A DNA stretch of 64,000 nt from Io17-Chloro-G2 sp965226915 (GCA_965226915.1 CBDDEJ010000004.1:1-64000), one strand, 5' to 3'. Counted from the stretch's first letter, positions 36,720 through 46,235 are shown. Notes: generated from the letters alone by a model not told the origin. Numbers and translations are program-made.

Positions 36720-37559
36720 TCAACCAGCAGCCGCGCCAGCCCAGCGAATCAGCCAGGGTTGCAGGGGAACCGCGCCTCGAATCCGGAACACGCCGTCTGT
36801 TTCTTCTAATTCGCCGGGAAGCACACGTGCCAGGGCGTCCCCTTTTGGGTCATCATCGCCCAGGTACAAACGTTGGCTTATCTGGTCCAGTGCCTGTTCC
36901 AGGGTATCGAACCCCCTGGCGGGTTGGGTGGTCAGAGCCTCTTCCCGCGCCTCAATCCCCAACTCACGCAGCACGTCCCTGAACTCGGGAACGCTGGGGA
37001 GCGCCAACCTGGGAGTTCCGTGTACCTTTTCCCACAAGGGATAGTTCTGGGACTGGGGCGGCGCAGCGTACATCACCACCATTACTTGAACCCTAGAGTG
37101 GGCCTGGAGCTTTTCGACGAATGCGCCGATGTCCTGGATGGTATAGAGCACATGCACGCACAAAGCCTGATCGGCGGGGTTCACCTTAGCGTCTTCCCAT
37201 CCGGACTGCACCAGCGAGACGTTTTCGATGTGGTGTTCTTGGGCCCCGCTGGTGAGCACCTCACCCATTGCGGGTGATGGTTCCACCGCTGTGACGTGCT
37301 GAGACCGGAGGGCTATCGGCAAGGCCAGCCGCCCACCTCCGGCCCCTACGTCTATCACCGTGTGTTCAGGCGAGATCTCTTCCAATAACCGGTTTAGCAA
37401 CGCGTCATCGGACCGGCGAGGGTCGGCGCTGAACTGCCGGGCGAAGGGCCGCCAATGGTCGATTTGAGACGAGGCTGGCGGTGGTGGCGCCGGGCGCATG
37501 GCGTCGGATTGGGCGTGTTCGGCCTGGATCATGGAACGCCAATGATCAATGGCTGTCAT
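36720..37559 (-). CDS. Class I SAM-dependent methyltransferase
   Basis: A 279-aa soluble enzyme. SAM-binding motif I is VIDVGAGGGRLALPIALRSQ (near residues 88-107), then VTAVEPSPAMGEVL (acidic residue at the end of strand 2) and VLYTIQDIGAFV. It resembles the broken methyltransferase at 12131-12971 in length, an N-terminal helix with repeated H-W-R, and motif spacing, so the two look like paralogues. The acceptor is unknown. The gene is read toward the glutaredoxin-DinB gene, about 125 bases away, and could share its transcript. Confidence 0.85.
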   Translation of the reverse strand: MTAIDHWRSMIQAEHAQSDAMRPAPPPPASSQIDHWRPFARQFSADPRRSDDALLNRLLEEISPEHTVIDVGAGGGRLALPIALRSQHVTAVEPSPAMGEVLTSGAQEHHIENVSLVQSGWEDAKVNPADQALCVHVLYTIQDIGAFVEKLQAHSRVQVMVVMYAAPPQSQNYPLWEKVHGTPRLALPSVPEFRDVLRELGIEAREEALTTQPARGFDTLEQALDQISQRLYLGDDDPKGDALARVLPGELEETDGVFRIRGAVPLQPWLIRWAGAAAG

Positions 37560-37619
37560 TACTCACCGCCGCACGATGAAGGATTAGGGCCAATCAAATT
37601 CGCATCTGCCCTGTAGAAA

Positions 37620-37643
37620 GGTCCCGGAGTTTTCTCCGGGACC
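37620..37643 (-). terminator. Rho-independent-like terminator of the Asp-box gene
   Basis: A perfect 10-bp stem GGTCCCGGAG / CTCCGGGACC with a 4-nt loop, followed on the minus strand by TTTCT, about 50 bases beyond the stop at 37694. It separates this gene from the methyltransferase. Confidence 0.75.
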
Positions 37644-37693
37644 TCGTTTGACCTTCCATTTATGCTGCTACAGCCCCAAATGGGCTAGAGCGT

Positions 37694-38677
37694 CTAGTTG
37701 GGGGTCAAAGCCACCGATCGGATCTCACCGAATTCCTTCGGCAACTTCCTAAAGGACACGCCGCCGTCGTCGGTCACGTAGACGTAACCGTAGAGGCTGG
37801 CGGCGACCATGGTTTCGGGAATAGCCTTGTGGGTCCCGAACCAGTAGACCACCGAGTTGGGCGCCACCGGAAGTTCTGTGCGCTGCCACGTCTTACCGCC
37901 GTCCCTGGTCTGCTGAATGGCGCCGGTGATCCCGGGTATGGCGTCGCCGTTGCCGACAAACATCACATTGGGATCGTCGGTCTTTATGGCCATGCCGCGG
38001 CAGTAGGAGCGGTTGTCCTTCTCATTGAACTTTGGGAAATAGTGGTAGTCCCAGCTTTCTCCCTCGTCGGTGCTCTGGGCGATGCCGAAGGGGCTGGTGC
38101 AGTAGATCGAAGTTGTCGGGCCGGCGTTGATCGCCATCCCGTGGATGTCTCCGTGGAACGGGTCTGGCCCTAAGTCTGTCATGTGGATCCAGTTGTCGCC
38201 GCCATCCAGGCTCTTATACACGCCGTCGACCTCGATGCCCGCCCATACGGTGCGGTGGTCTCTGGGGTCGACAATGACGTTGGTGGTGCGGGGAGTTCCC
38301 ACGGGGCAGTTCATGTCGACGCCCATGGTCAGATGCTCCCACGATTTTCCGCCGTCTTTGGACCGGTAGGCCTCGGGGCGGGTGCCGGCGAAAATGGTTT
38401 CGGTGTCGGCCGGGTCCACTGCCACCGACCAAATTTGAAGGCTTTCCATGGGTGAATCTAGCTTTTCCCAAGTACCGCCGTTGTCATCGCTCCTGAATAT
38501 GCCAAGGTCGGTTCCAGCGATGATCCGGTGGGGGTCATCGGGATAAACCGTCAGTGCCCTAACGTTGGATTCCGAAGGGAGGGGGTCCCTGATACGGTTC
38601 CAGGACTCCCCGCCGTCGGGACTAACCGACAATCCGCCGCCTACGGTGGCTACACATATGGTGTAATTGTTGGCCAT
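37694..38677 (-). CDS. Asp-box (BNR) repeat beta-propeller protein
   Basis: A 327-aa protein built of seven repeats carrying Asp-box motifs of the S/T-x-D-x-G-x-T/S-W type: SPDGGESW, SDDNGGTW, SKDGGKSW, SLDGGDNW, STDEGESW, TRDGGKTW and TDDGGVSF. The repeats are spaced about 45 residues apart. Such folds occur in sialidases, Ycf48-like assembly factors and sensor modules; no catalytic residues typical of sialidase are seen. No signal peptide is present, so it seems cytoplasmic. The start ATG 38677 follows AAGGAGG. Its own terminator is at 37620-37643. Confidence 0.88.
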   Translation of the reverse strand: MANNYTICVATVGGGLSVSPDGGESWNRIRDPLPSESNVRALTVYPDDPHRIIAGTDLGIFRSDDNGGTWEKLDSPMESLQIWSVAVDPADTETIFAGTRPEAYRSKDGGKSWEHLTMGVDMNCPVGTPRTTNVIVDPRDHRTVWAGIEVDGVYKSLDGGDNWIHMTDLGPDPFHGDIHGMAINAGPTTSIYCTSPFGIAQSTDEGESWDYHYFPKFNEKDNRSYCRGMAIKTDDPNVMFVGNGDAIPGITGAIQQTRDGGKTWQRTELPVAPNSVVYWFGTHKAIPETMVAASLYGYVYVTDDGGVSFRKLPKEFGEIRSVALTPN

Positions 38678-38820
38678 GATAATTCCCTCCTTCCTGATAG
38701 GTGATTCTCAATGAGGTACCGGGATTGTTATGGGGACATAATAGACCGAGTGTCAATAAACCGCCAACGGTCCATCGGTTTTCTTGACCGGGTGCTGGCT
38801 GCTGCTTAGAATGGCCAACT

Positions 38821-39558
38821 ATGAATCAGACAAGAAATCAGCCTGGAAATCAAATGGTGTTTATCCACGGCCCAGGCGCCGGCGGTTGCGCCGATTCATT
38901 TGTAAATCAACTGGCCCACTATCCCGGCAGCCTGGCCCCAACGCTGCCCGGTCACTTGAAAGGGGATCCCTGCCCCGATGTTGAAAGGTACACCGAATGG
39001 GTGCGCGGCTGGCTCTGGGCCCAGGACCGCACCGAAGACCTGGTGCTGGTGGGGTTTACCCTGGGCGCCTGCATCGCCTTGCAATACGCATTGGACTTCC
39101 CAGACGAGGTCAAGGCCATCGTATTGATGACCGTGTCTATGAGGCCCAAGGAACGTGCTCCCGGAGCGCTGGATATGCGCCTCAAGGCCGCCAAAGACCC
39201 CGATACCTATAAAGAATGGCTGGAGTTCCAGCGCCACGCCTTGATGTTCGTAGAGCCTGGTTTGCGTGACCGCTTGCTGGAGCGCCATGCTCAGGTTGGC
39301 CCCATCTCCCAGTACAACGATCTGGTAACCATCGACCGGTTCGACGTTCGCGAACAGATCTCAACCTTGAAGCCACCACTGTTTCTGATTCGCGGGGTAG
39401 ACGATCCTGGGGCGCCGCCCGAATACGAATTGGAGATCCACAAAGCGGTGCCCGGCTCGCGCTATTTGAAGTTGAGCGGAGCCGGCCACTTCCCCACGGC
39501 AGAGTTGCCGAACCAGGTAAACGAGGCCATGGATGAGTTCCTAGCGTCGCTAGATTAG
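38821..39558 (+). CDS. Alpha/beta hydrolase fold protein with Thr in the nucleophile position
   Basis: A 245-aa alpha/beta hydrolase. The oxyanion region is FIHGPGAGG (residues 14-22), the acid is in IRGVDDPGAPP, and the base is in SGAGHFP near the C-terminus. The nucleophile elbow reads LVLVGFTLGACIAL, where the usual G-x-S-x-G serine is replaced by threonine. Activity is therefore doubtful or specialised. The start ATG at 38821 has only a weak site upstream. It stands alone between the Asp-box gene (divergent) and a palindromic repeat. Confidence 0.85.
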   Translation: MNQTRNQPGNQMVFIHGPGAGGCADSFVNQLAHYPGSLAPTLPGHLKGDPCPDVERYTEWVRGWLWAQDRTEDLVLVGFTLGACIALQYALDFPDEVKAIVLMTVSMRPKERAPGALDMRLKAAKDPDTYKEWLEFQRHALMFVEPGLRDRLLERHAQVGPISQYNDLVTIDRFDVREQISTLKPPLFLIRGVDDPGAPPEYELEIHKAVPGSRYLKLSGAGHFPTAELPNQVNEAMDEFLASLD

Positions 39559-39602
39559 CCGAGCGATATCGCTAAGTCGATATGAAACTAGCGGATAACG
39601 GG

Positions 39603-39692
39603 CGCGCCCCTCTCTAAACTCTCGCCCGTAAAAAGGGGCGAGAGCAAGTCCCTTCCCCCCTTGCGGGGGAAGGTTAGGATGGGGGTCGCGCT
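39603..39692. repeat. GC-rich palindromic repeat, copy 4
   Basis: Two adjacent hairpins: CTCTCGCCC-GTAAAAA-GGGGCGAGAG, and CCTTCCCCCC-TTGC-GGGGGAAGG with the TTAGGATGGGGGT tail. Confidence 0.8.
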
Positions 39693-39840
39693 CCCTAGTT
39701 GATACACTAATACCTTCTGGCCGTAATAATGGGATTAACCTGCCCGGTTGGGCGCAAAGCCCGCGACATAATATGAATCTAGCCCCATTTTCCGACCACA
39801 TCGATGTCCAGTTCAATAACCCAGTCAAGTGGGAATATCA

Positions 39841-40797
39841 ATGGCCCCCGACGTCAAATTTAGCGTTCGAATACATCAAAGCGGCTACAGTTATGAGGCA
39901 CTGAGGGAGATTTGGCAGGCCGCCGACAGGTTGGGCTTCCATTCCGCAACCCTTTACGACCTCTTGAACGCCCCAGCCCTGGAATGCTGGACTACCCTGT
40001 CCGCCCTGGCGGCGGAAACCAGGCGGATACGCTTGACCCCGTTGGTCTTGGCCAACACCTACCGGCCGCCGGCGTTGATGGCCAAGATGGCCGCGACGCT
40101 GGACGTGATCAGCCAGGGCAGGTTGGAATTGGGCATAGGCGCCGGTGGAGGCGAGCACGACCACCGGGCGTCGGGTTATGTTTACCCGCCGATCCAGACC
40201 AGGGTGGAAATGCTAGAAGAGTCAGTGGATATTATCAAGCGGCTGTGGCAGGAACGAAAAGTGAGCATTCAAGGGAAGCATTATTCCCTTCAAGAGGCCA
40301 TTTTAGATCCCCCTCCGGTGCAAAAACCCCATCCGCCGATTTTGATCGGGGGTCACGGCGAACGGTATTTGATGCGGGCGGTGGCTCGGCATGCTGATGT
40401 CTGCAACATTGGCTTTGAACTGAGCTTGGACGACTATGACGCCAAACTGAAAAACCTGGAAGAGCACTGCCATCGGGCTGGCAGAGACCCGGCGTCGATA
40501 GAAGTGAGCCACAACACCCGGGTTGTCATCGCGGAAAGCGCCGATGAATTCGAGGAAATGGTCTCCCAGGGCGCCGCGGATTCCGGCGCCACCCCTGCCG
40601 CGTACAGAGAGTCTCTGGGACGGGCCATCGCCGGTCCTCCGGACCAATGCCGCCAAGGGATACAGAGGTTGGTTGACCGGGGCATCACCTATTTCTTCTT
40701 GCTGTTTCCGGAACCAATTCAGGTGGACAGCCTGACCCTGTTCGCAAATGAAGTCATGCCCCATTTCGTTCGGCCAAACGGAGGCTACGGGGCTTAA
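39841..40797 (+). CDS. Luciferase-like monooxygenase family oxidoreductase
   Basis: 318 aa with the luciferase-like TIM barrel: KFSVRIHQSGYSYEALREIW, GRLELGIGAGGGEHDHRASG and QKPHPPILIGGHGERYLMRAVARHADVCNIG (flavin phosphate region). MGIS preceding the chosen ATG at 39841 is an alternative, 12 bases earlier. No clear ribosome site is seen. Cytoplasmic FMN or F420 type; substrate unknown. It is the first of four paralogues between 39.8 and 49.2 kb. Confidence 0.88.
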   Translation: MAPDVKFSVRIHQSGYSYEALREIWQAADRLGFHSATLYDLLNAPALECWTTLSALAAETRRIRLTPLVLANTYRPPALMAKMAATLDVISQGRLELGIGAGGGEHDHRASGYVYPPIQTRVEMLEESVDIIKRLWQERKVSIQGKHYSLQEAILDPPPVQKPHPPILIGGHGERYLMRAVARHADVCNIGFELSLDDYDAKLKNLEEHCHRAGRDPASIEVSHNTRVVIAESADEFEEMVSQGAADSGATPAAYRESLGRAIAGPPDQCRQGIQRLVDRGITYFFLLFPEPIQVDSLTLFANEVMPHFVRPNGGYGA

Positions 40798-40978
40798 CTG
40801 GCCGTAAAGTCCGCCGTTCCAAACTTGTCTAGCCAAACATAGGTCACTATAATCCCACTAAATCGCTCCTGATATGAGTCATTGGGAGTGCGTTTCAGCA
40901 GGTATTCATAAAAGCGGGCGCCGGGGCCTGCTTAAACCGGCGCCTGCAAATCCAGCGATTGAAATCAGGGAGGCGACT

Positions 40979-42178
40979 ATGGTTGATCAACTGGCCCGTC
41001 CCAAAGACAAGGTGGAAGTCTACTGGTTCTCCGAACAGGCCCAGGGATACGTGTCCGACGACCAGATCGAACCGTATGAATCCGGGCGTTTGGGATTTCC
41101 CAATAGCCACTTTGATCCAGCTAAAGCCCACGTTCTTTACACCCAGTATCACGACCAATACGCCCTGGCCGACGAAGTGGGGTTTGACGGGATCATGACC
41201 AACGAGCACCACTCCGCATACTGGTGCGGCAAGCCGGCGGTGAACCTGGACGCCGCCGTGATCTGCAAGGTCACCAAGCAGGCCAAGATCGCGATTCTGG
41301 GCAACGTCATTGCCGTCAACGACCCCATCCGCATGGCCGAAGAGATCGCCATGTTGGATTGTTACTCCGGCGGCCGGATAATCTCAGGCTTCGTGCGCGG
41401 AGGCGCCGCGGAAAGTCTGCTGGGCGGAATCGACCCCACGGAAAACCGGGAGCGGTTTGAAGAAGCCCATGACTTGATCGTCAAATGTTGGACCGAGCCA
41501 GGCCCGTTCCGCTATGAAGGCAAGTATTACCACCACCGGGTCGTCAATCCGTGGGTCTTGCCCATGCAAAAGCCGCGGCCCGACATTTGGTTCCCCGGCA
41601 CCGGCAGCCCGGAAAGCGTGGTGTGGGCAGCCCAGCACGGCCACCCCTATATGAATCTGGGAGCGGTGATGGAAACCACTGAATGGCTGAAGCAGATCTA
41701 CATCGACACCGCCGTGGAAGCTGGATACACGCCCGGGCCGGAGCATTTCGGATATCTGCTAAAAGTCTTTGTGGCGGACACCGAAGAAAAGGCTCAGGAG
41801 TTGGGCCGCCATTTCGTTTGGACCGAGGGACACCGCCAACGGGGTCCCAGGGAGCACGTGGACCCGCCGGGTTACCAGTCACGCCAGGCGGTGGAAGTGA
41901 AACGCAGCCGCCCCACTGGCGCCTTCGCGGGCAACGCCGGGCAACCCCAGTCATATGAGCGTCAGCAGGAAGGCAAGACCATCATCGTGGGAACCCCCGA
42001 CACGGTGATCGAAAAGCTGAACTACGTGGTTGAGAACCTGAATCCTGGTTACCTGTTGATATACGGCAATGAGGGACCCATGCCCCACGAGGATTGCATG
42101 CGGTCCATCGAGTTGCTGGGCAAAGAAGTGATTCCAGCGTTGAGAGAGATCAAGCTGCATGCTTACGAGACGGACTAA
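40979..42178 (+). CDS. Luciferase-like monooxygenase family oxidoreductase (long type)
   Basis: 399 aa. The N-terminus (VEVYWFSEQAQGYVSDDQ, NEHHSAYW) and GNVIAVNDPIRMAEEIAMLDCYSGGR place it in the luciferase alpha/FMN monooxygenase branch. PRPDIWFPGTGSPESVVWAAQHGHPYMNLG is the flavin-binding region. A late insertion (HRQRGPREHVDPPGYQSRQ) is unusual, compared with the 312- and 318-aa paralogues. The ATG at 40979 with AGGGAGG 5-6 bases upstream was preferred over a longer frame from 40874. It follows the previous paralogue by about 180 bases. Confidence 0.9.
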   Translation: MVDQLARPKDKVEVYWFSEQAQGYVSDDQIEPYESGRLGFPNSHFDPAKAHVLYTQYHDQYALADEVGFDGIMTNEHHSAYWCGKPAVNLDAAVICKVTKQAKIAILGNVIAVNDPIRMAEEIAMLDCYSGGRIISGFVRGGAAESLLGGIDPTENRERFEEAHDLIVKCWTEPGPFRYEGKYYHHRVVNPWVLPMQKPRPDIWFPGTGSPESVVWAAQHGHPYMNLGAVMETTEWLKQIYIDTAVEAGYTPGPEHFGYLLKVFVADTEEKAQELGRHFVWTEGHRQRGPREHVDPPGYQSRQAVEVKRSRPTGAFAGNAGQPQSYERQQEGKTIIVGTPDTVIEKLNYVVENLNPGYLLIYGNEGPMPHEDCMRSIELLGKEVIPALREIKLHAYETD

Positions 42179-42209
42179 CTCTTCGTCGATATAACTCTAT
42201 GGCAACCAG

Positions 42210-42326
42210 GACACCCCCACTCTAACTCACCCCCGTTAACGGGGAGAACGAATCCTTTCCCCCTTTACGGGAGGAACCAATCCCTTCCACCGTAAAGGGG
42301 GAAGGTTAGGATGGGGGTGAATTTCT
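42210..42326. repeat. GC-rich palindromic repeat, copy 5 (multi-hairpin)
   Basis: The outer arms start with ACACCCCCACTC and end with TTAGGATGGGGGTGA. Between them are three small hairpins with CCCC/GGGG cores. It is the largest copy of the family. Confidence 0.8.
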
Positions 42327-42418
42327 ACTAATTGTTGCTACGTTGATGTTGGGCGGGGCCGTTGGCCAACATGGCCGGCTCCATCCCTCAATGACTGGTC
42401 AAAACCCAAGGAGAAGCG

Positions 42419-43522
42419 ATGGTCGTAGCTGCGGACAGCGTGCAAATGGATTCCCAATCCTTAGCAAAAGTGGAAGCCCTTTTCCAGGAGCAGATCGACC
42501 AACAGCTTCACCCCGGCGCCGCGCTGGCGGTTTACCGTTATGGCCGGCCGGTGCTGGATATCCAGGGCGGTCTCGCCGACCAGGGCGCAGGCAAACCGGT
42601 GTCGGATGACACGATGTTCGTCTTATTCTCCTCCACCAAACCCTTGGCGGCGTCATGCCTCTTCATTCTCTGGGAGCGGGGCAAATTCCAGTGGGACGAT
42701 TTGGTCTCCAGGTATTGGCCGGGGTTTGGCCAGAACGGCAAGGAAACAGTCACCATCCGCCACATCCTGAATCATCAGGGCGGGTTCCCCGACACCCCCC
42801 ACGAGATCACCTTGGAGACATGGTCAGATTGGGACGCCGTGGTCCATGCGTTGGAGCAGACCAAACCGATTTACGAGCCGGGAACCGTGCTGGCCTACCA
42901 TCCCAGAAACTTCGGTTGGGTGGTGGCCGAATTGGTGCAACGCATCGACGGCCGGCCCTTCATCCAGTTCTTGCGAGAGGAACTGACCGGTCCTCTGGCC
43001 ATGAGTGACACCTACGTAGGGTTGCCCGCCTCCTTGGAGGAGCGTGTCTCAATGCTCCACGCCACCGACGATTGCGATAGCCCCGGCATGGTCTACCTGT
43101 ATAACCGGCCGGAAGCCCACCGGGCGGTGCAGCCATCGGGAGGCGGGATATCCACCGCCCGCGATCTAGCCAGGTTCTTCGCTATGATGCAGTGCGGAGG
43201 GTCTTTGGATGGAACGACGATCATGGCCCCGGAAACCGTCGCGGAGGTCACCAAAGTCCAGGTTGAGGCGATGGATCTGACCAACGAAAGGCCGGTGCGC
43301 CGTTCCTTGGGCCTGTCCATCGGCGACCCCAGGTCGGCGCCCCCCGACCGGGCGACCAGCCGCACCTTCGGCCATGGCGGAGCGGGCACGTCTGTCGGTT
43401 GGGCCGACCCGGATTCGGGAGTAGCCATGGCCTATATCACCAACGGCTACCGGTCGGATTACTCCAACTTTCCCCGTCTGGCGGCCATCTCTCAGGCCGT
43501 GCGCGAGGCTTGCCGCTGTTAG
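42419..43522 (+). CDS. Serine hydrolase of the beta-lactamase / esterase (EstB-like) family
   Basis: A 367-aa penicillin-binding-protein-like fold. The active-site S-x-x-K is in LFSSTKPLAA (near residue 70), the second motif is Y-H-P in VLAYHPRNFGWV, and HGG is in TFGHGGAGTSVGW in place of KTG. Such proteins are esterases or D-aminopeptidases more often than beta-lactamases. No signal peptide is seen. ATG 42419 follows AAGGAG. It may take part in hydrolysis of ester or amide substrates handled by the surrounding oxidoreductases. Confidence 0.9.
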   Translation: MVVAADSVQMDSQSLAKVEALFQEQIDQQLHPGAALAVYRYGRPVLDIQGGLADQGAGKPVSDDTMFVLFSSTKPLAASCLFILWERGKFQWDDLVSRYWPGFGQNGKETVTIRHILNHQGGFPDTPHEITLETWSDWDAVVHALEQTKPIYEPGTVLAYHPRNFGWVVAELVQRIDGRPFIQFLREELTGPLAMSDTYVGLPASLEERVSMLHATDDCDSPGMVYLYNRPEAHRAVQPSGGGISTARDLARFFAMMQCGGSLDGTTIMAPETVAEVTKVQVEAMDLTNERPVRRSLGLSIGDPRSAPPDRATSRTFGHGGAGTSVGWADPDSGVAMAYITNGYRSDYSNFPRLAAISQAVREACRC

Positions 43523-43817
43523 CGGTCGGCAGTCTGCAGTCAGCGGTCGTCGAATAAGTTGCTGACCAAAATTTCCGTTTAAGCCACACCGCTTACCGCA
43601 CATTCGCCCTGTTAACAGCCAATCCCCAGCCGATGCCGCCTTGAGCAAAGCGAAACGTCTGAGGACGTCCTGGCTCAACCTGACATGGGTTCGCGCTGCC
43701 CGCGACGACGCGCGAACCAGGGATTGGACTCCCCAGCGCCTCTTGGAACAACCCGGTACCAATCCATGCCTTTCTCGCATAGAATGTAGCCCTGAATTTT
43801 GCAGTGGAGGCTTGAAT
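43523..43817. other. Non-coding stretch
   Basis: About 295 bases between the serine hydrolase and the GlcG-like gene. A direct-repeat-rich start (GTCGGCAGTCTGCAGTCAGCGGTCGTC) is present. No gene is supported. Confidence 0.5.
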
Positions 43818-44234
43818 ATGGCGGCGTTAAACCTGGCGGAAGCAGAGCAGATCTTGGCGGCGGCCAAAGCAAAAGTACAATCTATGGGCGCTAAGATGAG
43901 CGTCTCGGTGGTGGACCCTCGCGGCGATTTGATTGTCATGTTTCGCGGTGACGGCGCTTCGTGGCGGACCCCGCCGATCTCGCGGGCCAAGGCGATGGCC
44001 GCCGCGTGCTTCGGACGGCCCAGCGGCGAATTGACCGACAATGCCCAGGCACCGGTTTTCCGGGGTTTGATGGCCATGGAAGGTGGGCACATGATCCCCG
44101 GCCAAGGCGCTGTGCCAGCGTACCGGAACGGCGAACTGGTCGGCGCGGTGGGCGGCAGCGGCGGAACAGCGCAGGAAGACGAAGACGCCTCGCTGGCCGG
44201 CATCCAAGCCATGGGCCTTACCACGTCGGCGTAA
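43818..44234 (+). CDS. GlcG/HbpS-like heme-binding family protein
   Basis: A 138-aa single-domain protein of the GlcG/HbpS family: LNLAEAEQILAAAKAKVQ, MSVSVVDPRGDLIVMFRGDGASW, ISRAKAMAAACFGRPSGE and the glycine-rich end VGAVGGSGGTAQEDEDASLAGI. Members bind heme or cobalamin-like ligands or are linked to glycolate and propanediol use; the role here is unknown. ATG 43818 is chosen because GTGGAGG lies 7-8 bases upstream; the open frame extends another 59 codons without similarity. It is read in the same direction as the gamma-glutamyltransferase that follows. Confidence 0.85.
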   Translation: MAALNLAEAEQILAAAKAKVQSMGAKMSVSVVDPRGDLIVMFRGDGASWRTPPISRAKAMAAACFGRPSGELTDNAQAPVFRGLMAMEGGHMIPGQGAVPAYRNGELVGAVGGSGGTAQEDEDASLAGIQAMGLTTSA

Positions 44235-44427
44235 ATATGCTGACCATGCCACGGGCCAGGAAACGTAAAACCACCACCTGCCCGCAGCCTCGTGGTGCAA
44301 ATATGGGCATTAGCCGGTAGAATACCGGCCAGAGAATATGCCTGTTCCAGAAAAGACTGCGGGGTTGCCCAGTTAGCCAGCCCTCACCGTCCATCTGGTT
44401 TGGGGACCTGAAACAGGAGGCGGTTCA

Positions 44428-46227
44428 ATGGCGGAATTCACCACCCGGCCCGTCATCATGGGCACCCGAGGTGTGGTTACCTCGGGGCATTATCTGGCCA
44501 CCGCGGCAGGTTTTCGTATCATGGAGCAAGGCGGCAACGCCATTGACGCTGCTGCGGCGATGTGTTTTTGTCTTAACCTATTGGAGCCTCAGAGCAACGG
44601 CATCGGCGGCGAAGTCCCCACTCTTATCTACTCGGCCAAGGAACAGAAGACCTTTGCTGTCAGCGGAATGGGCTGGTCGCCCAGCGCCTTTACAATTGAA
44701 TGGTGCCGGGAGAACGGTATTGACCTGATCCCCGGTGACGGATATCTGCCCGCATGTGTTCCAGCAGTGGTGGGCGCTTGGACTACGGCGTTGGCCCGGT
44801 TCGGCACCATGAGCTTCTCCCAGATACTTCAGCCGGCCATTGAGCTGGCCGAGAATGGTTTTCCTGTCTACCAGCGTATGCAAGTCCGCCTGATGGCGTT
44901 GGTGGACCGGTTCATGAGCCTTTACCCCACGTCCGCCGACCTGTACTGCCCCCATGGCCGGGTGCCGGAAACAGGGGAAGTTTTCCGTAATCCCGATTTC
45001 GCCAACACCCTCAAGACCATGTGCGCCGCGGAAGATTCAGCCAAGCACCAGGGCAGGATAGCCGGAATTGAGGCCGCCAGGGACGCGTTCTACCAGGGGC
45101 CCATCGCCGAACGGATCTTGGAGTTCGCGACTAACAACCCGGTGGAGGACGCCAGCGGCAAAGCCCACGCCGCGTTGATTACCCTGGACGACATGGCCCA
45201 GTGGCACGGCTCGGTTGAAGAGCCGGTCACCAGCAGCTACCGGGATTTTGAAGTCCACAAATGCCCTCCCTGGACCCAAGGACCCGTGTTCCTGCAGATC
45301 CTTGGCCTGGTGGAAGGCTATGACCTGGCGGGAATGGGGCATAATTCCGCCGACTACCTTCACACCGTCATCGAGTCCAACAAACTGGCTTTCGCCGACC
45401 GGGAGGCCTATTACGGCGACCCGGCCTTCGATAAGGTGCCCCTGGACGTTCTGCTATCCAAGGATTACGGGTCCATGCGACGAGAGATGATAGAAAGGGA
45501 AGCGTCGCTGGAGTTGCGGCCGGGAGACGTGGGCAACGGCGTTCCAGCATATGCCCTGCGGGATGTGGCGGAGGACAACCGCGAAGCACTGGGCGTCTCC
45601 GCGTCGGCTATCCAAGACCTGGGAATGGACCACGCCCATACCGGCGACACGACCCATCTGGACGCCGTGGACCGGGAGGGAAACATGGTGGCCGCAACCC
45701 CCAGCGGCGGTTGGATCGGCACCTCGCCGGTGATCAAAGGCCTGGGTTTCCCCTTGGGCACCAGAGGCCAAATGTTTTACCTGAACTCTGGGCGGCCCAA
45801 CGCCCTTGAGCCCCACAAGCGCCCCAGGGCCACGTTGACGCCTACACTGGTCACCAAAGACGGCGCCCCTTACATGGTCTTCGGGACCCCCGGCGGGGAT
45901 GCGCAGGAGCAGTGGACATCTCAATTCTTCCTAAACTATGTTGATTTCGGCATGGATATTCAGGAGGCGCTGGACGCTCCCACGGTCCACACCAACCACT
46001 TCCCGTCATCCTTCTACCCCCGGCAAGCCTATCCTGGCAGGGTAGTGGCGGAGTCGCGCATTCCCCAAGCGGTGATCGACGAACTTAGGAATAGAGGCCA
46101 CAAGATCCAGATGACCGGCGAATGGTCCAATGGCAAGGTGATGGGTATACGCTTCGACCAAGAACGTGGCGTGATTCAGGGCGGTGTCGCCGCCAAAGGC
46201 AACATCGGTTACGCAATCGGCTGGTAG
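44428..46227 (+). CDS. Gamma-glutamyltransferase family protein
   Basis: A 599-aa N-terminal-nucleophile hydrolase. The large-subunit region includes GVVTSGHYLATAAGFRIMEQGGNAIDAAAA and LNLLEPQSNGIGGE. The autocleavage and nucleophile site is HTGDTTHLDAVDREGNMVAAT (Thr of DTTH, about residue 410). The small subunit carries SGGWIGTSPV, and TPTLVTKDGAPYMVFGTPGGDAQ. No signal peptide is present, so it is probably cytoplasmic, unlike classical periplasmic GGT. Relatives transfer or hydrolyse gamma-glutamyl groups of glutathione or cephalosporin-like amides. ATG 44428 follows AGGAGG. The next gene starts 8 bases after its stop. Confidence 0.92.
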   Translation: MAEFTTRPVIMGTRGVVTSGHYLATAAGFRIMEQGGNAIDAAAAMCFCLNLLEPQSNGIGGEVPTLIYSAKEQKTFAVSGMGWSPSAFTIEWCRENGIDLIPGDGYLPACVPAVVGAWTTALARFGTMSFSQILQPAIELAENGFPVYQRMQVRLMALVDRFMSLYPTSADLYCPHGRVPETGEVFRNPDFANTLKTMCAAEDSAKHQGRIAGIEAARDAFYQGPIAERILEFATNNPVEDASGKAHAALITLDDMAQWHGSVEEPVTSSYRDFEVHKCPPWTQGPVFLQILGLVEGYDLAGMGHNSADYLHTVIESNKLAFADREAYYGDPAFDKVPLDVLLSKDYGSMRREMIEREASLELRPGDVGNGVPAYALRDVAEDNREALGVSASAIQDLGMDHAHTGDTTHLDAVDREGNMVAATPSGGWIGTSPVIKGLGFPLGTRGQMFYLNSGRPNALEPHKRPRATLTPTLVTKDGAPYMVFGTPGGDAQEQWTSQFFLNYVDFGMDIQEALDAPTVHTNHFPSSFYPRQAYPGRVVAESRIPQAVIDELRNRGHKIQMTGEWSNGKVMGIRFDQERGVIQGGVAAKGNIGYAIGW

Positions 46228-46235
46228 GAGAGTAT

